DNA of 64,000 nt from Jeotgalicoccus psychrophilus DSM 19085 (lineage in GTDB: Bacteria > Bacillota > Bacilli > Staphylococcales > Salinicoccaceae): NCBI RefSeq assembly GCF_000425845.1, contig NZ_AUEF01000001.1, forward strand, positions 186,001-250,000, read 5' to 3'. Positions 52,646 through 62,297 of this stretch are shown piece by piece. The stretch's first letter is position 1; each line of letters starts with the position of its first letter. A program made the translations under genes and the position numbers. The notes beneath the pieces were generated by a model. It did no database searches. It was given only the letters and a program-made list of their open reading frames with translations, and was not told the DNA's origin.

Positions 52646-52675
52646 TGGGACTTAATAAGTCCCTACAGGGACTGT
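52646..52675. promoter_or_regulatory. CggR operator
   Basis: Two overlapping palindromes, GGGACTTAATAAGTCCC (52647-52663) and AGTCCCTACAGGGACT (52659-52674), contain the GGGAC half-sites of known CggR operators. They lie between the cggR promoter and its start. Confidence 0.8.
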
Positions 52676-52685
52676 TTATACGATT

Positions 52686-52715
52686 AATATATCAGACATC
52701 TATAGGTTAATACAA
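52686..52715 (-). promoter_or_regulatory. Promoter of cggR-gap
   Basis: On the minus strand TTGTAT (52710-52715), 18 bp, TATATT (52686-52691), just upstream of the CggR operator. Confidence 0.6.
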
Positions 52716-52768
52716 TATATTTGATTATTTTATGATAATTTTTCTTATAATAATGAATAATAAACATA

Positions 52769-52803
52769 AGAACCACCGTATAAATTACACGGCGGTTCTT
52801 ATT
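52769..52803. terminator. Hairpin terminator between the MGLDMYL gene and cggR
   Basis: AAGAACCACCGT pairs with ACGGCGGTTCTT, with one G-U or mismatch. Confidence 0.65.
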
Positions 52804-52822
52804 AGATGCTTTAATCGATGCA

Positions 52823-53185
52823 TCACCAGTCCGACGCATAATATAATTTATATTTGCTGTAATCTAGAAATTTCGCATGATAAAAATCGATTGCTGCCTG
52901 ATTAACATACGAATGGTACAGTCTGTCATATTCATATGTACCAAAAAATGGTCCCGGGTATGACGGCAGCAGCAGATTCGCTTTTTCCGGAGAGTAACGA
53001 ATTTCATTCAGCCTTATATATAAATCTGAAATCATATCTTCCTTTAGCAGTATTTTACCGGGGTTCGAAATGTTGTAATTCGCTTCAAAGTAGCCCTGCA
53101 GCGCGTTAAATTTTCTATAGTAGCTGTACTCGATGATCTCTCCTGTTTCAATATCTTCCAAAAGCAGATACATATCTAAACCCAT
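52823..53185 (-). CDS. Small protein of unknown function (MGLDMYL start)
   Basis: Soluble 120-residue protein with many Tyr and no signal peptide or membrane segment. The N-terminus MGLDMYLLLEDIETGEIIEYSYYRKFNALQGYF resembles a family of short hypothetical proteins found in phages and bacteria that begin MGLDMYL. I do not know its function. It follows radC by 13 bp on the same strand and may be cotranscribed with comC-radC. Confidence 0.75.
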   Translation of the reverse strand: MGLDMYLLLEDIETGEIIEYSYYRKFNALQGYFEANYNISNPGKILLKEDMISDLYIRLNEIRYSPEKANLLLPSYPGPFFGTYEYDRLYHSYVNQAAIDFYHAKFLDYSKYKLYYASDW

Positions 53186-53198
53186 AGACTGACCCCCA

Positions 53199-53885
53199 TC
53201 ATATATAATTCATTTCTTTCAATGAAACGTATTTACCATCACCAATAATGATATGGTCTAAGAAATCAACACCGATTAACTCACCGCATTCACGCAGCCT
53301 TTTTGTCACTTCAATATCTTCCTCGGACGGCGTCGGATCGCCGCTCGGATGGTTATGTACGCAGACGAAAGCGGCAGCACTTCTTTTAACAGCTTCTCTG
53401 AAAATTTCCCTAGGATGCACAATACTCGTATTAAGCGATCCGATAAATAATGTCTTCTCTTCTATTACCATATTTTTTGTCGTTAAATACAGCACGATAA
53501 AATGCTCCTGATTATAATATCTGACTTTCTCCATTAATATATCCGTCACGTCTTTCGGAGAACGGATGTATTTATCCTCTTCTCTTGAATGCGTATGCAT
53601 TCTGACAGCGAGTTCTATAAACGCGAGTATCGTAATTGCTTTCGCTTTACCAATACCGTTAATTGCAGTCAGTTCTTCATAAGTTACATCTCGCAGTTCT
53701 CTTATAGACTGTAAATCTCTTAAGATTTTACTCGCCAGACTGATACTTGATTCATTCCGGTTTCCCGTGTTGATTAATATTGCCAGCAGTTCCTGATTCG
53801 TTAATTTATCCGGTCCGTAATTCATTAACCGCTCCCGGGGCTTATCGGAATCATGCATTTCTCTTATAAGCAGTTCACCAGTCAT
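53199..53885 (-). CDS. radC: RadC family JAMM/MPN protein
   Basis: 228 residues. N-terminal helix-hairpin-helix (YEELTAINGIGKAKAITILA) and C-terminal MPN domain with the JAMM metal motif HNHPSGDPTPSEED. Historically called a DNA-repair protein; its actual function remains uncertain. The ATG overlaps the comC stop by one base (TAATG). The comC-radC pair is as in staphylococci. Confidence 0.95.
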   Translation of the reverse strand: MTGELLIREMHDSDKPRERLMNYGPDKLTNQELLAILINTGNRNESSISLASKILRDLQSIRELRDVTYEELTAINGIGKAKAITILAFIELAVRMHTHSREEDKYIRSPKDVTDILMEKVRYYNQEHFIVLYLTTKNMVIEEKTLFIGSLNTSIVHPREIFREAVKRSAAAFVCVHNHPSGDPTPSEEDIEVTKRLRECGELIGVDFLDHIIIGDGKYVSLKEMNYI

Positions 53886-54598
53886 TAAAACCCTCCATAA
53901 TAAATATCGATAAAATCAGCGTACAGATAAAATGTCGTTATTAAACTCGCAGCGATAAATGGAACTAATGGGACTTTTGTAATTCGGGAAGTTTGGAATA
54001 GATCCAAAATGATAACAGCAATACCGCCGATAATATATGTAAACAGGAATGTGAAGATAAAAAAATCAAAAGGTGTAATCATCGTTAAAACTGAAAAAAG
54101 CTGAATATCTCCGTAACCGATTTTATCTTTGAAAAGTACGTAGAAAATATGGAGCACAACGACTGTCAGAAAATCCAGCCTGATATCCATATACTCGAGC
54201 CCGGTTAAATATAAACCGCAGACAAAAAGTAAAATCAGCATATGCGTTGGAATCAGCAGCGTTTCAAAATCGTAAATGGATAATGGAATGAGTATACTGA
54301 CGAGCAGATAGTACAGCAGCATATTGTCGTAACCGAGAGGGACGATAAGCGGCAGAACAAACAGCATAATCGTTACTACTTCAACCAGCAGATAATTGAT
54401 TGAAATGGACGTACGGCAATGACTGCAGCGTCCGCAATTTTTTAAATAGCCGATTACTGGAATTAAGTCTGTGACTTTTAAATTATTTGAACACGAATCA
54501 CAACGGCTTCTTCTTGTTAAAAAAGAAATATTGTCTGTCTGAGTCAATGCATAAAGGAATGATGCCAGCAGTCCGCCTATTACTATGATAAGAGACAT
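53885..54598 (-). CDS. comC: Prepilin peptidase ComC (type IV leader peptidase)
   Basis: Membrane aspartyl protease (A24) that processes and N-methylates prepilin-like competence proteins; 237 residues. N-terminal zinc-type cysteines in RCDSCSNNLKVTDLIPVIGYLKNCGRCSHC. One catalytic Asp lies in SIYDFETLLIP and the second in the GxGD motif IGYGDIQL. About seven transmembrane segments. ATG 54598 has GGAGG upstream. Confidence 0.93.
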   Translation of the reverse strand: MSLIIVIGGLLASFLYALTQTDNISFLTRRSRCDSCSNNLKVTDLIPVIGYLKNCGRCSHCRTSISINYLLVEVVTIMLFVLPLIVPLGYDNMLLYYLLVSILIPLSIYDFETLLIPTHMLILLFVCGLYLTGLEYMDIRLDFLTVVVLHIFYVLFKDKIGYGDIQLFSVLTMITPFDFFIFTFLFTYIIGGIAVIILDLFQTSRITKVPLVPFIAASLITTFYLYADFIDIYYGGF

Positions 54599-54783
54599 AT
54601 TTAACCTCCAGCTCGTGATAATCACAATATAAGCTGTGAGTAAATTGTTGTAAAATCGCATAAATTTAAAATTTGTATGTAAATCTGATCAATTTCAAAA
54701 AGATTGAATTGAAACTAGTACATTAGTGGAAAACTGCAAGATAAAAAGGATATTTTGTATAATTGCGGATAGTTTAAAAAACA

Positions 54784-54820
54784 AAAAAACCCCGTAATCT
54801 ACTAGCATAGATTACGGGGT
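54784..54820 (-). terminator. Terminator after the acidic lipoprotein gene
   Basis: ACCCCGTAATCTA and TAGATTACGGGGT pair over 13 bases, with seven T following on the minus strand. The rest of 54662-54903 shows no further feature. Confidence 0.92.
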
Positions 54821-54903
54821 CGGTGTTTAACATGATAAGCGAATTTTTGAATCCTTAAACTATATCATCTGTTTCTCGTTTTATAAAATTACAAGTTGAG
54901 ATA

Positions 54904-56121
54904 TCATTCATATATACCTTCAGGCACTGTGATTCCGCTGTCATCATATTCACCGTAATTATCCAGGTTCGATGATACTTCTATGTGCAGTCTCTCACCC
55001 TCAACTACTCCAGGTGCCGTTGATACATAGGCTACCTGTGATAACTCATTAGTTTCTTTATCGACAACGCCAATTACGCCGTTTTGCTGCTCTGCGAGGT
55101 CAGCATTAGTAAATTCAACGCTGAACAGTGTACCAAATGTATCATGCAGGACGTCTTCTGATCCTATATTATGAAGATAATAATTTTCATCATCTTCCGA
55201 CACATTAACTACATCAGCACTTTCCATAAAAGCATCGTACAGATTTGAATATGAACCATAATAAATTTCTTCTGCATCAGCCTGTCCTGTATAGTCATTC
55301 CACATACCGTTTTCATAGACAAACAGTGAGTCGGTATTCGCATAAGCATACGGAACAACTGCACTTTCGGCCGGGTCGAACATTCCGGAGAACACTTCAA
55401 ACGCGTCGCTTTCATCAATTTCAGCAGTCAGTCCCGCCATATCACTGTCAGCCGGCTGTTCAGAATCTCCGGTAAATACGTGAATGACCATAAAAGTTTC
55501 AGCATAATAAGTTGATACGTCCTCTTTAGGCATTAGAACTTCCTCTAGAGCTGCATCTGATTCTTCAGCGTTACTCAGCTGTTCTCCAAGTCCCGAGTTC
55601 ATTTCAAACATTGAGGTCATTTCAGTACCGTCAAGTCCTGTCAGCGGTTCTTCAGTAACCTCAAAATTAATATCTCTTGATGCTGATTCAGCGCTGTCAG
55701 CGGAAGCAGAATCGGTTATAGACGATGAACTGTCTGATGAATCATCTTCTTCTGTGCCATCTTCATTCTCAGATTCTGTTTCTTCATCTTCCGCTTCATC
55801 ATCTCTGTCTGAATCCTCTGTACCTCTGTCTTCTCCTGTTGTATCTTCTGTTTCTTCAGTAGACTCTTCTTCCGATGTATCCCCTTCTGACTCCGTACCC
55901 TCTGTATCCGTTTCAGGGTCGGTCTCAGATCCTGTACCTTCTTTGTCTTCTACAGATTCATCTGAAGCATCTTCTTCAGTACCTTCAGTCGATTCTGTAT
56001 TTTCTTCTGCTGGTTCCTCTGTATCATTGGATCCGCATCCTGCCAGAAATAAAAAGCCTGCAAATAACAGCAATAGATATCTGATAAAAATCCTCTCCTT
56101 AGAATTAGTAAAATAACTCAT
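54904..56121 (-). CDS. Acidic low-complexity lipoprotein of unknown function
   Basis: About 405 residues. Signal peptide RYLLLLFAGFLFLAGC ends in a good lipobox (LAGC), so it should be anchored to the outer face of the membrane. Residues after the Cys to about 150 are almost only Glu, Asp, Ser, Thr and Gly, a likely extended wall-spanning linker. A folded C-terminal domain of about 250 residues (from NFEVTEEPLTGLDGTEM) follows that I do not recognise. The start is uncertain: ATG 56121 has a weak ribosome site, while AAGGAGAGG lies inside the frame just before codons ATT TTT ATC. Confidence 0.75.
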   Translation of the reverse strand: MSYFTNSKERIFIRYLLLLFAGFLFLAGCGSNDTEEPAEENTESTEGTEEDASDESVEDKEGTGSETDPETDTEGTESEGDTSEEESTEETEDTTGEDRGTEDSDRDDEAEDEETESENEDGTEEDDSSDSSSSITDSASADSAESASRDINFEVTEEPLTGLDGTEMTSMFEMNSGLGEQLSNAEESDAALEEVLMPKEDVSTYYAETFMVIHVFTGDSEQPADSDMAGLTAEIDESDAFEVFSGMFDPAESAVVPYAYANTDSLFVYENGMWNDYTGQADAEEIYYGSYSNLYDAFMESADVVNVSEDDENYYLHNIGSEDVLHDTFGTLFSVEFTNADLAEQQNGVIGVVDKETNELSQVAYVSTAPGVVEGERLHIEVSSNLDNYGEYDDSGITVPEGIYE

Positions 56122-56285
56122 ATTATATAACTTCACTTTCCCTAAAGTTTTCTGATATAAACGAAAATATACATATTTCTGTCACATATACTATTTTAAA
56201 GTTAAATTTCAGAATTTATTAAATAATTTGTCAGTTCATTTTAATAATGCTAAAATTGCCTAATATATAAAAAGGGGGATTTAAA

Positions 56286-57476
56286 TTGAGTTTAAAAGAA
56301 AAACTTTTTAGTAAACTGGAAGCAAAAGAACAGCAGATGATTGAGACGAGAAGGCATTTGCATGCCAACCCGGAACTTTCATTTAAAGAAGAAAACACAG
56401 CGAAGTTTATCGAAGATTTTTATCAGGACAAAGATGTTAAAGTCACGGCAAATGTTGGAAACGGTTTTGGGATTATCGTTGAAATTAACGGCAAGGCTCC
56501 CGGGAAAACAATTGGTCTCCGTGCAGACTTTGATGCACTGCCGATTCATGAAGAAGCTGACGTCCCTTTCAAATCTAAAAATGATGGTGTTATGCATGCG
56601 TGCGGACACGATGTACATACCGCCTACCTGCTGCACCTGGGCGAAGCACTGATTGAACTGAAAGATGAATGGAACGGCACGATTAAACTTATCCACCAGC
56701 ACGCTGAAGAAGTACCGCCGGGCGGTGCTAAGAGTATCGTTGAATCTGGAATGCTGGACGACCTGGACGAAGTTTACGGAATTCATATTTTCCCAATGCT
56801 CGATGTTGGCGAAGTTGGTTTAATATCCGGAAATTCTATGGCTGGCCGTTCTAACTTTGATTTAACTATACAAGGTTCAGGGGGACATGGTGCAATGCCT
56901 CAGACGACACGTGACGCACTTGTTGCTGGTGCGTATTTTGTCGCAGAAGTACAAACGATTGTATCACGCCGTATGGATCCGATGGATTCGGTGGTTGTTT
57001 CGGTCACTGCGTTTGATGCACCGGGCGGCTACAATGTTATTCAGGATAAAGTGACGTTACGCGGTACAGTTCGTTATCTTGACGAAAACAATAAAGTACC
57101 TGCTTACGAAGCAATGAAGAAAATTTCTGAAGGTATTGAAAGTTCATTCGATGTTAAATGTGACCTTGATTATGTTTACGATTATCCAGTTGCGTATAAC
57201 CATCCAGATGAAACTCAGTATGTTGAAGATATTCTTTCAGAAAGTGTCGGTTCATACATTACTGAAATTAAACATCCCAGACCTTCAAGCGGCTCTGAAG
57301 ACTTTGCATACTATACACAAAGAACACCTGGTACTTTCATACACGTAGGTTCAAAACCGGAAGGCGTAGAAAATCCATACCCTAACCATCACCCTAAATT
57401 TGATGTGCATGAATATTCTCTTCTGATCAGCGCTAAAACTTTAGGTGACGTTGTACTCGGCCGACTTGGAAATTAA
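56286..57476 (+). CDS. M20-family amidohydrolase
   Basis: Zinc peptidase family M20D, 396 residues, like hippurate hydrolases, IAA-amino acid hydrolases and N-acetyldiaminopimelate deacetylases. Motifs include RRHLHANPELSFKE, GLRADFDALPI, HACGHDVHTAYLL and QHAEEVPPGGAKSIVESG, with a C-terminal GSEDFAYYTQRTPG. The start is TTG 56286 with AGGGGGA about 8 nt upstream; no in-frame ATG fits. The substrate is unknown. It is the last gene before the change in codon use. Confidence 0.92.
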   Translation: MSLKEKLFSKLEAKEQQMIETRRHLHANPELSFKEENTAKFIEDFYQDKDVKVTANVGNGFGIIVEINGKAPGKTIGLRADFDALPIHEEADVPFKSKNDGVMHACGHDVHTAYLLHLGEALIELKDEWNGTIKLIHQHAEEVPPGGAKSIVESGMLDDLDEVYGIHIFPMLDVGEVGLISGNSMAGRSNFDLTIQGSGGHGAMPQTTRDALVAGAYFVAEVQTIVSRRMDPMDSVVVSVTAFDAPGGYNVIQDKVTLRGTVRYLDENNKVPAYEAMKKISEGIESSFDVKCDLDYVYDYPVAYNHPDETQYVEDILSESVGSYITEIKHPRPSSGSEDFAYYTQRTPGTFIHVGSKPEGVENPYPNHHPKFDVHEYSLLISAKTLGDVVLGRLGN

Positions 57477-57567
57477 TGTAATTTAAAAACAAAATAAACA
57501 AAGGGGTTTCACATGTACTTTCGGACTACCTTTTTATTTTGCCTAAAGTTTCAAATCAGATGGCGGT

Positions 57568-60500
57568 TTATACTAACGCATTGATTTGGAAACCGCGGTC
57601 TTCCAATACGTATAGAATTGCTTCTGCTGTATCGATGGATGTTAATAGTGGCACACCACGCTCGATGGCAGCTTTACGAATTAATTGACCCGAGTTTTGG
57701 TCGTGTCGCGCGCGCCCCCATGTATTAATGATAATTTGTGCACGTTCTTCGGTAATCAAGTTCACTAATGTTTGCTCAATTTCTTTTTCGTCTGTTACTT
57801 CATTTGATGTCACTGCAACAGTATCAATACCTGCAGCTTCAAATTCCGCTTGCATGTCGCCCGTTACCATGACACTGAAGCCAATTTGACGGAAACGTTG
57901 TGCCAATGCCAAACTTTCTGCTACGTCAGCCTTGGTAATTGTGAACAAGACATTACCGAAATCATTGACGTGGATGTTGCTACCTGCAAAGGCCTTGTAT
58001 AGTGCTTTTTGTAGGTTGATATCTGAACCCATCACTTCACCAGTTGATTTCATTTCTGGTCCTAATTGCGGATCAACTAGGTTCAATTTAGTGAATGAGA
58101 ATACTGGTGCTTTTACATGAACCATGTTGCCTTCAGCGTAAAGACCTGGTTGGTAACCTTGGTCAATAATGCTTTCGCCAAGGATAGCACGCGTTGCTAC
58201 TTGTGCCATTGGAATACCCGTTACCTTACTCAAGAAAGGTACTGTACGGCTGGCACGTGGATTTACTTCAATCACATAAACTTGGCCATCTTGAACAATG
58301 AATTGAATATTCATCATACCCAAGCAATTTAAGCCAAAAGATAGACGTTCAGTGTAATCGACGATGGTCGCCTTCACCTCATCAGATAGACTTTGTGAAG
58401 GATAAACGGCCATAGAGTCACCTGAGTGGACCCCAGAACGTTCGATATGTTCCATAATTCCTGGGATTAAGACATTTTCACCGTCACAAATTGCATCGAC
58501 TTCGACTTCGGTACCCACTACATAATGGTCAATCAAAATTGGACGGTCTGGAGAGGCAATCATGGCATCTTCCATATAGCTGCGTAAGTCGGCATCGTTA
58601 TCCACGATTTCCATACCACGCCCACCTAAGACATAACTTGGACGTACTAAGACTGGATAGCCAATCTTACTTGGGATTTGTAAAGTATCTTCTACAGACA
58701 TTGCTGTAAAACCTTCTGGTTGAGGGATTCCTAAGTCTGTTAAGGCTTGCTCGAACAAGTCACGGTCTTCAGCACGATCTAAGTCTTCTACGGTTGTCCC
58801 TAAGATAGGAATACCTAATGCATGTAATGGTTCAGCTAGATTTATCGCTGTTTGACCACCAAATTGTACAATAACCCCTTCTGGTTGTTCAAGGTCGATG
58901 ACATGTAGTACGTCTTCTAAAGTAAGTGGTTCGAAGTAAAGTTTATCCGAAATAGAGAAATCAGTTGAAACTGTTTCTGGGTTGTTATTCATGATAATCG
59001 CTTCGTAGCCAGCTTGTTGGATTGCTTTAACAGAGTGAACTGTGGTGTAGTCAAATTCTACCCCTTGACCGATACGGATGGGACCTGAACCTAATACTAA
59101 AACAGTCTTTTTGTCTGAAGGCATACTTTCGTTATCAGCACTATAGGTTGAATAGTAGTATGGTGTGTTCGATTCAAACTCGGCCGCACAGGTGTCAACG
59201 GTTTTGTAGACTGGGCGAATGCCGTTTGCAGCTCGTAAGTCACGTACATCTGCTAAATCATTTTCCCATAGTCTAGAGATGGCTAAATCAGAGAAACCAT
59301 AACGTTTTGCTTCTTTTAAGACAGCAACATCTTCTTTATTGGCTTCAAGTGTATTTTCTAATTCTACAATGTGCATTAAAACATCTAGGAAATAGAGATT
59401 AATTTTTGTCATGTCATGCAATTGTTCAATGGTATATCCGCGGCGCAAAGCTTCAGCTAAGTAGAAGATACGGTCATCTTGTGCACGTGTAATCTTATCA
59501 ATTAAGGTTACTTCATCAGCTTCGCGACTAGCAGTTTTTGCCATGTGTTCAGCACCAATTTCTAGTGAACGGACAGCTTTTAACAGCGCTTCTTCAAGGT
59601 TCGTACCAATAGCCATGACTTCACCAGTGGCTTTCATTTGAGTACCTAACTGACGATCACCTTTCTCGAATTTATCGAATGGCCAACGTGGAATCTTCGC
59701 AACCACATAGTCCAAAGCTGGTTCAAATTCGGCTAAGGTTGTACCTGTTACAGGGTTGATCATTTCATCAAGTGTTAACCCTACTGCGATTTTGGCTGCA
59801 ATTTTGGCGATTGGATAACCAGTTGCTTTAGATGCAAGCGCTGAAGAACGGCTCACCCGTGGGTTTACTTCAATAACGTAGTAATTGAAGCTGTTTGGAT
59901 CTAAGGCTAATTGCACATTGCAACCACCTTCAATACCTAAGGTACGGATAATCTTTAATGATGCATCGCGCAACATTTGGTTTTCGTGGTCTGTTAGAGT
60001 CAAGGTCGGTGCGAAAACAATTGAATCTCCTGTATGAATACCAACTGGGTCAAAGTTTTCCATGTTACAAACAACCAAAGCATTATCTGCGCTATCACGC
60101 ATTACTTCGTATTCGATTTCCTTGTAACCAGCGATTGAAATTTCAATCAAACATTGGTTTACAGGCGATAATTTAAGGCCCTTAGCAACAATTTCACGTA
60201 ATTCAGCAGGGTCATTACAAATCCCCCCACCTGTTCCACCCATGGTAAAGGCAGGACGTACAATTACTGGATAACCAGCCTGTTCTGCGAAAGCTAGTGC
60301 TTCGTCAACTGTATGTACAATATCACTCTCAGGAACTGGTTCATTCAATTCACGCATTAGATTACGGAAAAGGTCACGGTCTTCAGCTTGATCGATAGCT
60401 GATAATTTTGTACCCAATAATTGGATACCTAATTCATCTAAAATACCATCATTGGCTAATTCAATCGCCATGTTTAAACCTGTTTGGCCACCTAAAGTAG

Positions 60501-60762
60501 GTAGAATCGCGTCTGGACGCTCTTTACGTAAGATGCGTGATACAAATTCTAGCGTAATCGGTTCAATATACACTTTGTCAGCAATTTCCGTGTCAGTCAT
60601 GATAGTTGCTGGATTGGAGTTAACTAATACAACTTCATAACCTTCTTCACGTAAAGATAAGCATGCTTGTGTACCAGCATAGTCAAATTCTGCTGCCTGT
60701 CCGATGATAATTGGACCAGATCCGATAACCATAATCTTGTGAATATCAGTACGTTTTGGCAT
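57568..60762 (-). CDS. carB: Carbamoyl-phosphate synthase large subunit
   Basis: Makes carbamoyl phosphate from bicarbonate, ATP and ammonia passed from CarA; feeds pyrimidine and arginine synthesis. 1064 residues with two ATP-grasp halves ([20 protein letters not shown] near the start and [20 protein letters not shown] near 555) and a C-terminal allosteric domain. [10 protein letters not shown] and [10 protein letters not shown] are ATP-grasp loops. It overlaps the carA stop by one base. Base and codon use (mostly CAA, TTA, CCA, GGT) differs sharply from genes left of 57.5 kb, suggesting transfer or an assembly join. Confidence 0.98.
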   Translation of the reverse strand: MPKRTDIHKIMVIGSGPIIIGQAAEFDYAGTQACLSLREEGYEVVLVNSNPATIMTDTEIADKVYIEPITLEFVSRILRKERPDAILPTLGGQTGLNMAIELANDGILDELGIQLLGTKLSAIDQAEDRDLFRNLMRELNEPVPESDIVHTVDEALAFAEQAGYPVIVRPAFTMGGTGGGICNDPAELREIVAKGLKLSPVNQCLIEISIAGYKEIEYEVMRDSADNALVVCNMENFDPVGIHTGDSIVFAPTLTLTDHENQMLRDASLKIIRTLGIEGGCNVQLALDPNSFNYYVIEVNPRVSRSSALASKATGYPIAKIAAKIAVGLTLDEMINPVTGTTLAEFEPALDYVVAKIPRWPFDKFEKGDRQLGTQMKATGEVMAIGTNLEEALLKAVRSLEIGAEHMAKTASREADEVTLIDKITRAQDDRIFYLAEALRRGYTIEQLHDMTKINLYFLDVLMHIVELENTLEANKEDVAVLKEAKRYGFSDLAISRLWENDLADVRDLRAANGIRPVYKTVDTCAAEFESNTPYYYSTYSADNESMPSDKKTVLVLGSGPIRIGQGVEFDYTTVHSVKAIQQAGYEAIIMNNNPETVSTDFSISDKLYFEPLTLEDVLHVIDLEQPEGVIVQFGGQTAINLAEPLHALGIPILGTTVEDLDRAEDRDLFEQALTDLGIPQPEGFTAMSVEDTLQIPSKIGYPVLVRPSYVLGGRGMEIVDNDADLRSYMEDAMIASPDRPILIDHYVVGTEVEVDAICDGENVLIPGIMEHIERSGVHSGDSMAVYPSQSLSDEVKATIVDYTERLSFGLNCLGMMNIQFIVQDGQVYVIEVNPRASRTVPFLSKVTGIPMAQVATRAILGESIIDQGYQPGLYAEGNMVHVKAPVFSFTKLNLVDPQLGPEMKSTGEVMGSDINLQKALYKAFAGSNIHVNDFGNVLFTITKADVAESLALAQRFRQIGFSVMVTGDMQAEFEAAGIDTVAVTSNEVTDEKEIEQTLVNLITEERAQIIINTWGRARHDQNSGQLIRKAAIERGVPLLTSIDTAEAILYVLEDRGFQINALV

Positions 60763-61850
60763 TAAATAGTCCCCTCCAAGTTCTTGTTGTTATCCATTAA
60801 TTCAATAAAACGATCAAATAAGTGGTCTGCATCATGTGGTCCTGGTGCTGCATCAGGATGATATTGCACACTAAAAGCAGGTAAAGTTTTGTGGCGCACA
60901 CCTTCTACCGTTTCATCGTTGATTTCGATATGAGTGATTTCTAAATCTGTATGCACTAATGAATCAGCATCTACCGCATAACCGTGGTTTTGAGAAGTGA
61001 AATCAATACGACCAGTAGCAATTTCACGTACAGGGTGGTTAAAGCCACGATGGCCGAATTTCATTTTGAAGGTTTCGCCACCATTCGCTAAACACAACAA
61101 TTGGTGACCAAGACAGATACCAAACAAAGGTATTTTACCTTGAATTTCATTAATCATGTCTAAAGCTTCTGGAATACTCGTTGGATCCCCAGGGCCGTTG
61201 GTTAACATGACGCCATCAGGAGCTAAACGTAAAATTTCTTGGGCAGTTGTATCATATGGTACCACCGTTACATTACACTCACGTTTGTTTAATTCACGTA
61301 AAATTGAATGTTTCAAACCAAAGTCTACTACGACCACATTCTTACCAGCATTTGGATTCACATATCGCGTTTTAGTTGATACTTGCGCTACTTGGTTTGT
61401 AGGCAAGTCTGTCGCGCGAAGTGTCGCAAGCGCAGCTTCAATGTCAGTCCCCTCATTTAGTAAACTAGCTTTCATCGTTCCGTGACTACGGATTGTTTTG
61501 GTTAATTGACGCGTATCAATATGTTTAATGCCTGGTATATCATATTCCACTAAGAACTCATCCAAGCTCATTTTTGATCGCCAGTTAGATGGGAAACGTG
61601 CAACTTCACGACAAATGATAGCCTTCACGGTAGGGTCTACAGATTCAAAATCATCAGCATTTACACCATAGTTTCCAATTAATGGAAAGGTAAATGTTAA
61701 CATTTGACCGTTATAACTCTGGTCAGTTAATGATTCTTGATAACCTGTCATTCCTGTTGAAAAGACTACTTCGCCAATAACCTCTTTCGTAGCACCAAAA
61801 GCTTCACCATAAAATGTTTCACCAGTTTCTAACAACAATATTTTTTCCAT
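60762..61850 (-). CDS. carA: Carbamoyl-phosphate synthase small subunit
   Basis: Glutaminase subunit of 362 residues. N-terminal CarA domain ([35 protein letters not shown]) and class I amidotransferase domain with the nucleophile in [10 protein letters not shown]. The His and acid are in [13 protein letters not shown]. The acid is Asp where E. coli has Glu, a conservative change. ATG 61850 follows AAGGTGAG. No pyr genes adjoin, but a PyrR-type leader does, so control by uridine nucleotides is expected. Confidence 0.97.
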   Translation of the reverse strand: MEKILLLETGETFYGEAFGATKEVIGEVVFSTGMTGYQESLTDQSYNGQMLTFTFPLIGNYGVNADDFESVDPTVKAIICREVARFPSNWRSKMSLDEFLVEYDIPGIKHIDTRQLTKTIRSHGTMKASLLNEGTDIEAALATLRATDLPTNQVAQVSTKTRYVNPNAGKNVVVVDFGLKHSILRELNKRECNVTVVPYDTTAQEILRLAPDGVMLTNGPGDPTSIPEALDMINEIQGKIPLFGICLGHQLLCLANGGETFKMKFGHRGFNHPVREIATGRIDFTSQNHGYAVDADSLVHTDLEITHIEINDETVEGVRHKTLPAFSVQYHPDAAPGPHDADHLFDRFIELMDNNKNLEGTI

Positions 61851-61904
61851 TTTTTCACTCACCTTCAACGAACATACCGATTATGACCATTTACATTTAC
61901 ACTA

Positions 61905-62048
61905 TAAAAAAAAGCACTTAGCCCGAGGGCTAAGCGCTTTACGACACTACAAGTAAATTGAAGATATAGTAAACAAACCATTCGCATGGTTTCACTTGAC
62001 CCCTTGAAAGCCTCACAGGACTTGATTTAAAGGTTGCTTTATTTTTTC
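61905..62048 (-). promoter_or_regulatory. PyrR-binding attenuator upstream of carAB
   Basis: The minus-strand leader contains the PyrR anti-antiterminator element AATCAAGTCCTGTGAGGCTT followed by TCAAGGGG, then an antiterminator region. The terminator is GCGCTTAGCCC/GGGCTAAGTGC with eight T (about 61908-61940). UMP-bound PyrR should favour termination. Confidence 0.9.
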
Positions 62049-62050
62049 TA

Positions 62051-62079
62051 AGATTACGCTATTGACTATGCAAAGTCAA
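62051..62079 (-). promoter_or_regulatory. Promoter of carAB
   Basis: On the minus strand TTGACT (62074-62079), 17 bp, TAATCT (62051-62056). The -35 is part of an inverted repeat, TTGACT-TTGCAT-AGTCAA. The rest of 62080-62297 shows only an imperfect GACAAG/CTTGTtGTC hairpin near 62230-62280 that may end the glycosyltransferase transcript. Confidence 0.75.
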
Positions 62080-62297
62080 CAAAATCATGTAAAAAACTAT
62101 CATGTTTCACAATTTTATATACAATCTACTCATAGAATTCTAATAAAAGTCCCTTAAATCCGGTCTCCTGAAATTTCATTACTATATTAATTTAGGTTAG
62201 AATGTGCAAATACTGTATAAAAATGAAAAGACAACAAGCAAGCACAAATCCTTATTCCTTAAAGCTACTTGTCTCTTTACAAATGCACTAGCTTTAT

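Noticed and set aside
54662-54903. Possible extra gene or regulatory RNA upstream of comC
   Set aside because: Apart from the lipoprotein terminator there is no frame, promoter pair or conserved fold I can support.
55754-56116. Serine-rich plus-strand frame opposite the acidic lipoprotein
   Set aside because: It is the complement of the Glu/Ser/Asp low-complexity coding region and has no ribosome site.
57477-57567. Insertion sequence or integration site at the composition change
   Set aside because: The gap was read for terminal inverted repeats, target duplications and tRNA ends; none was seen.
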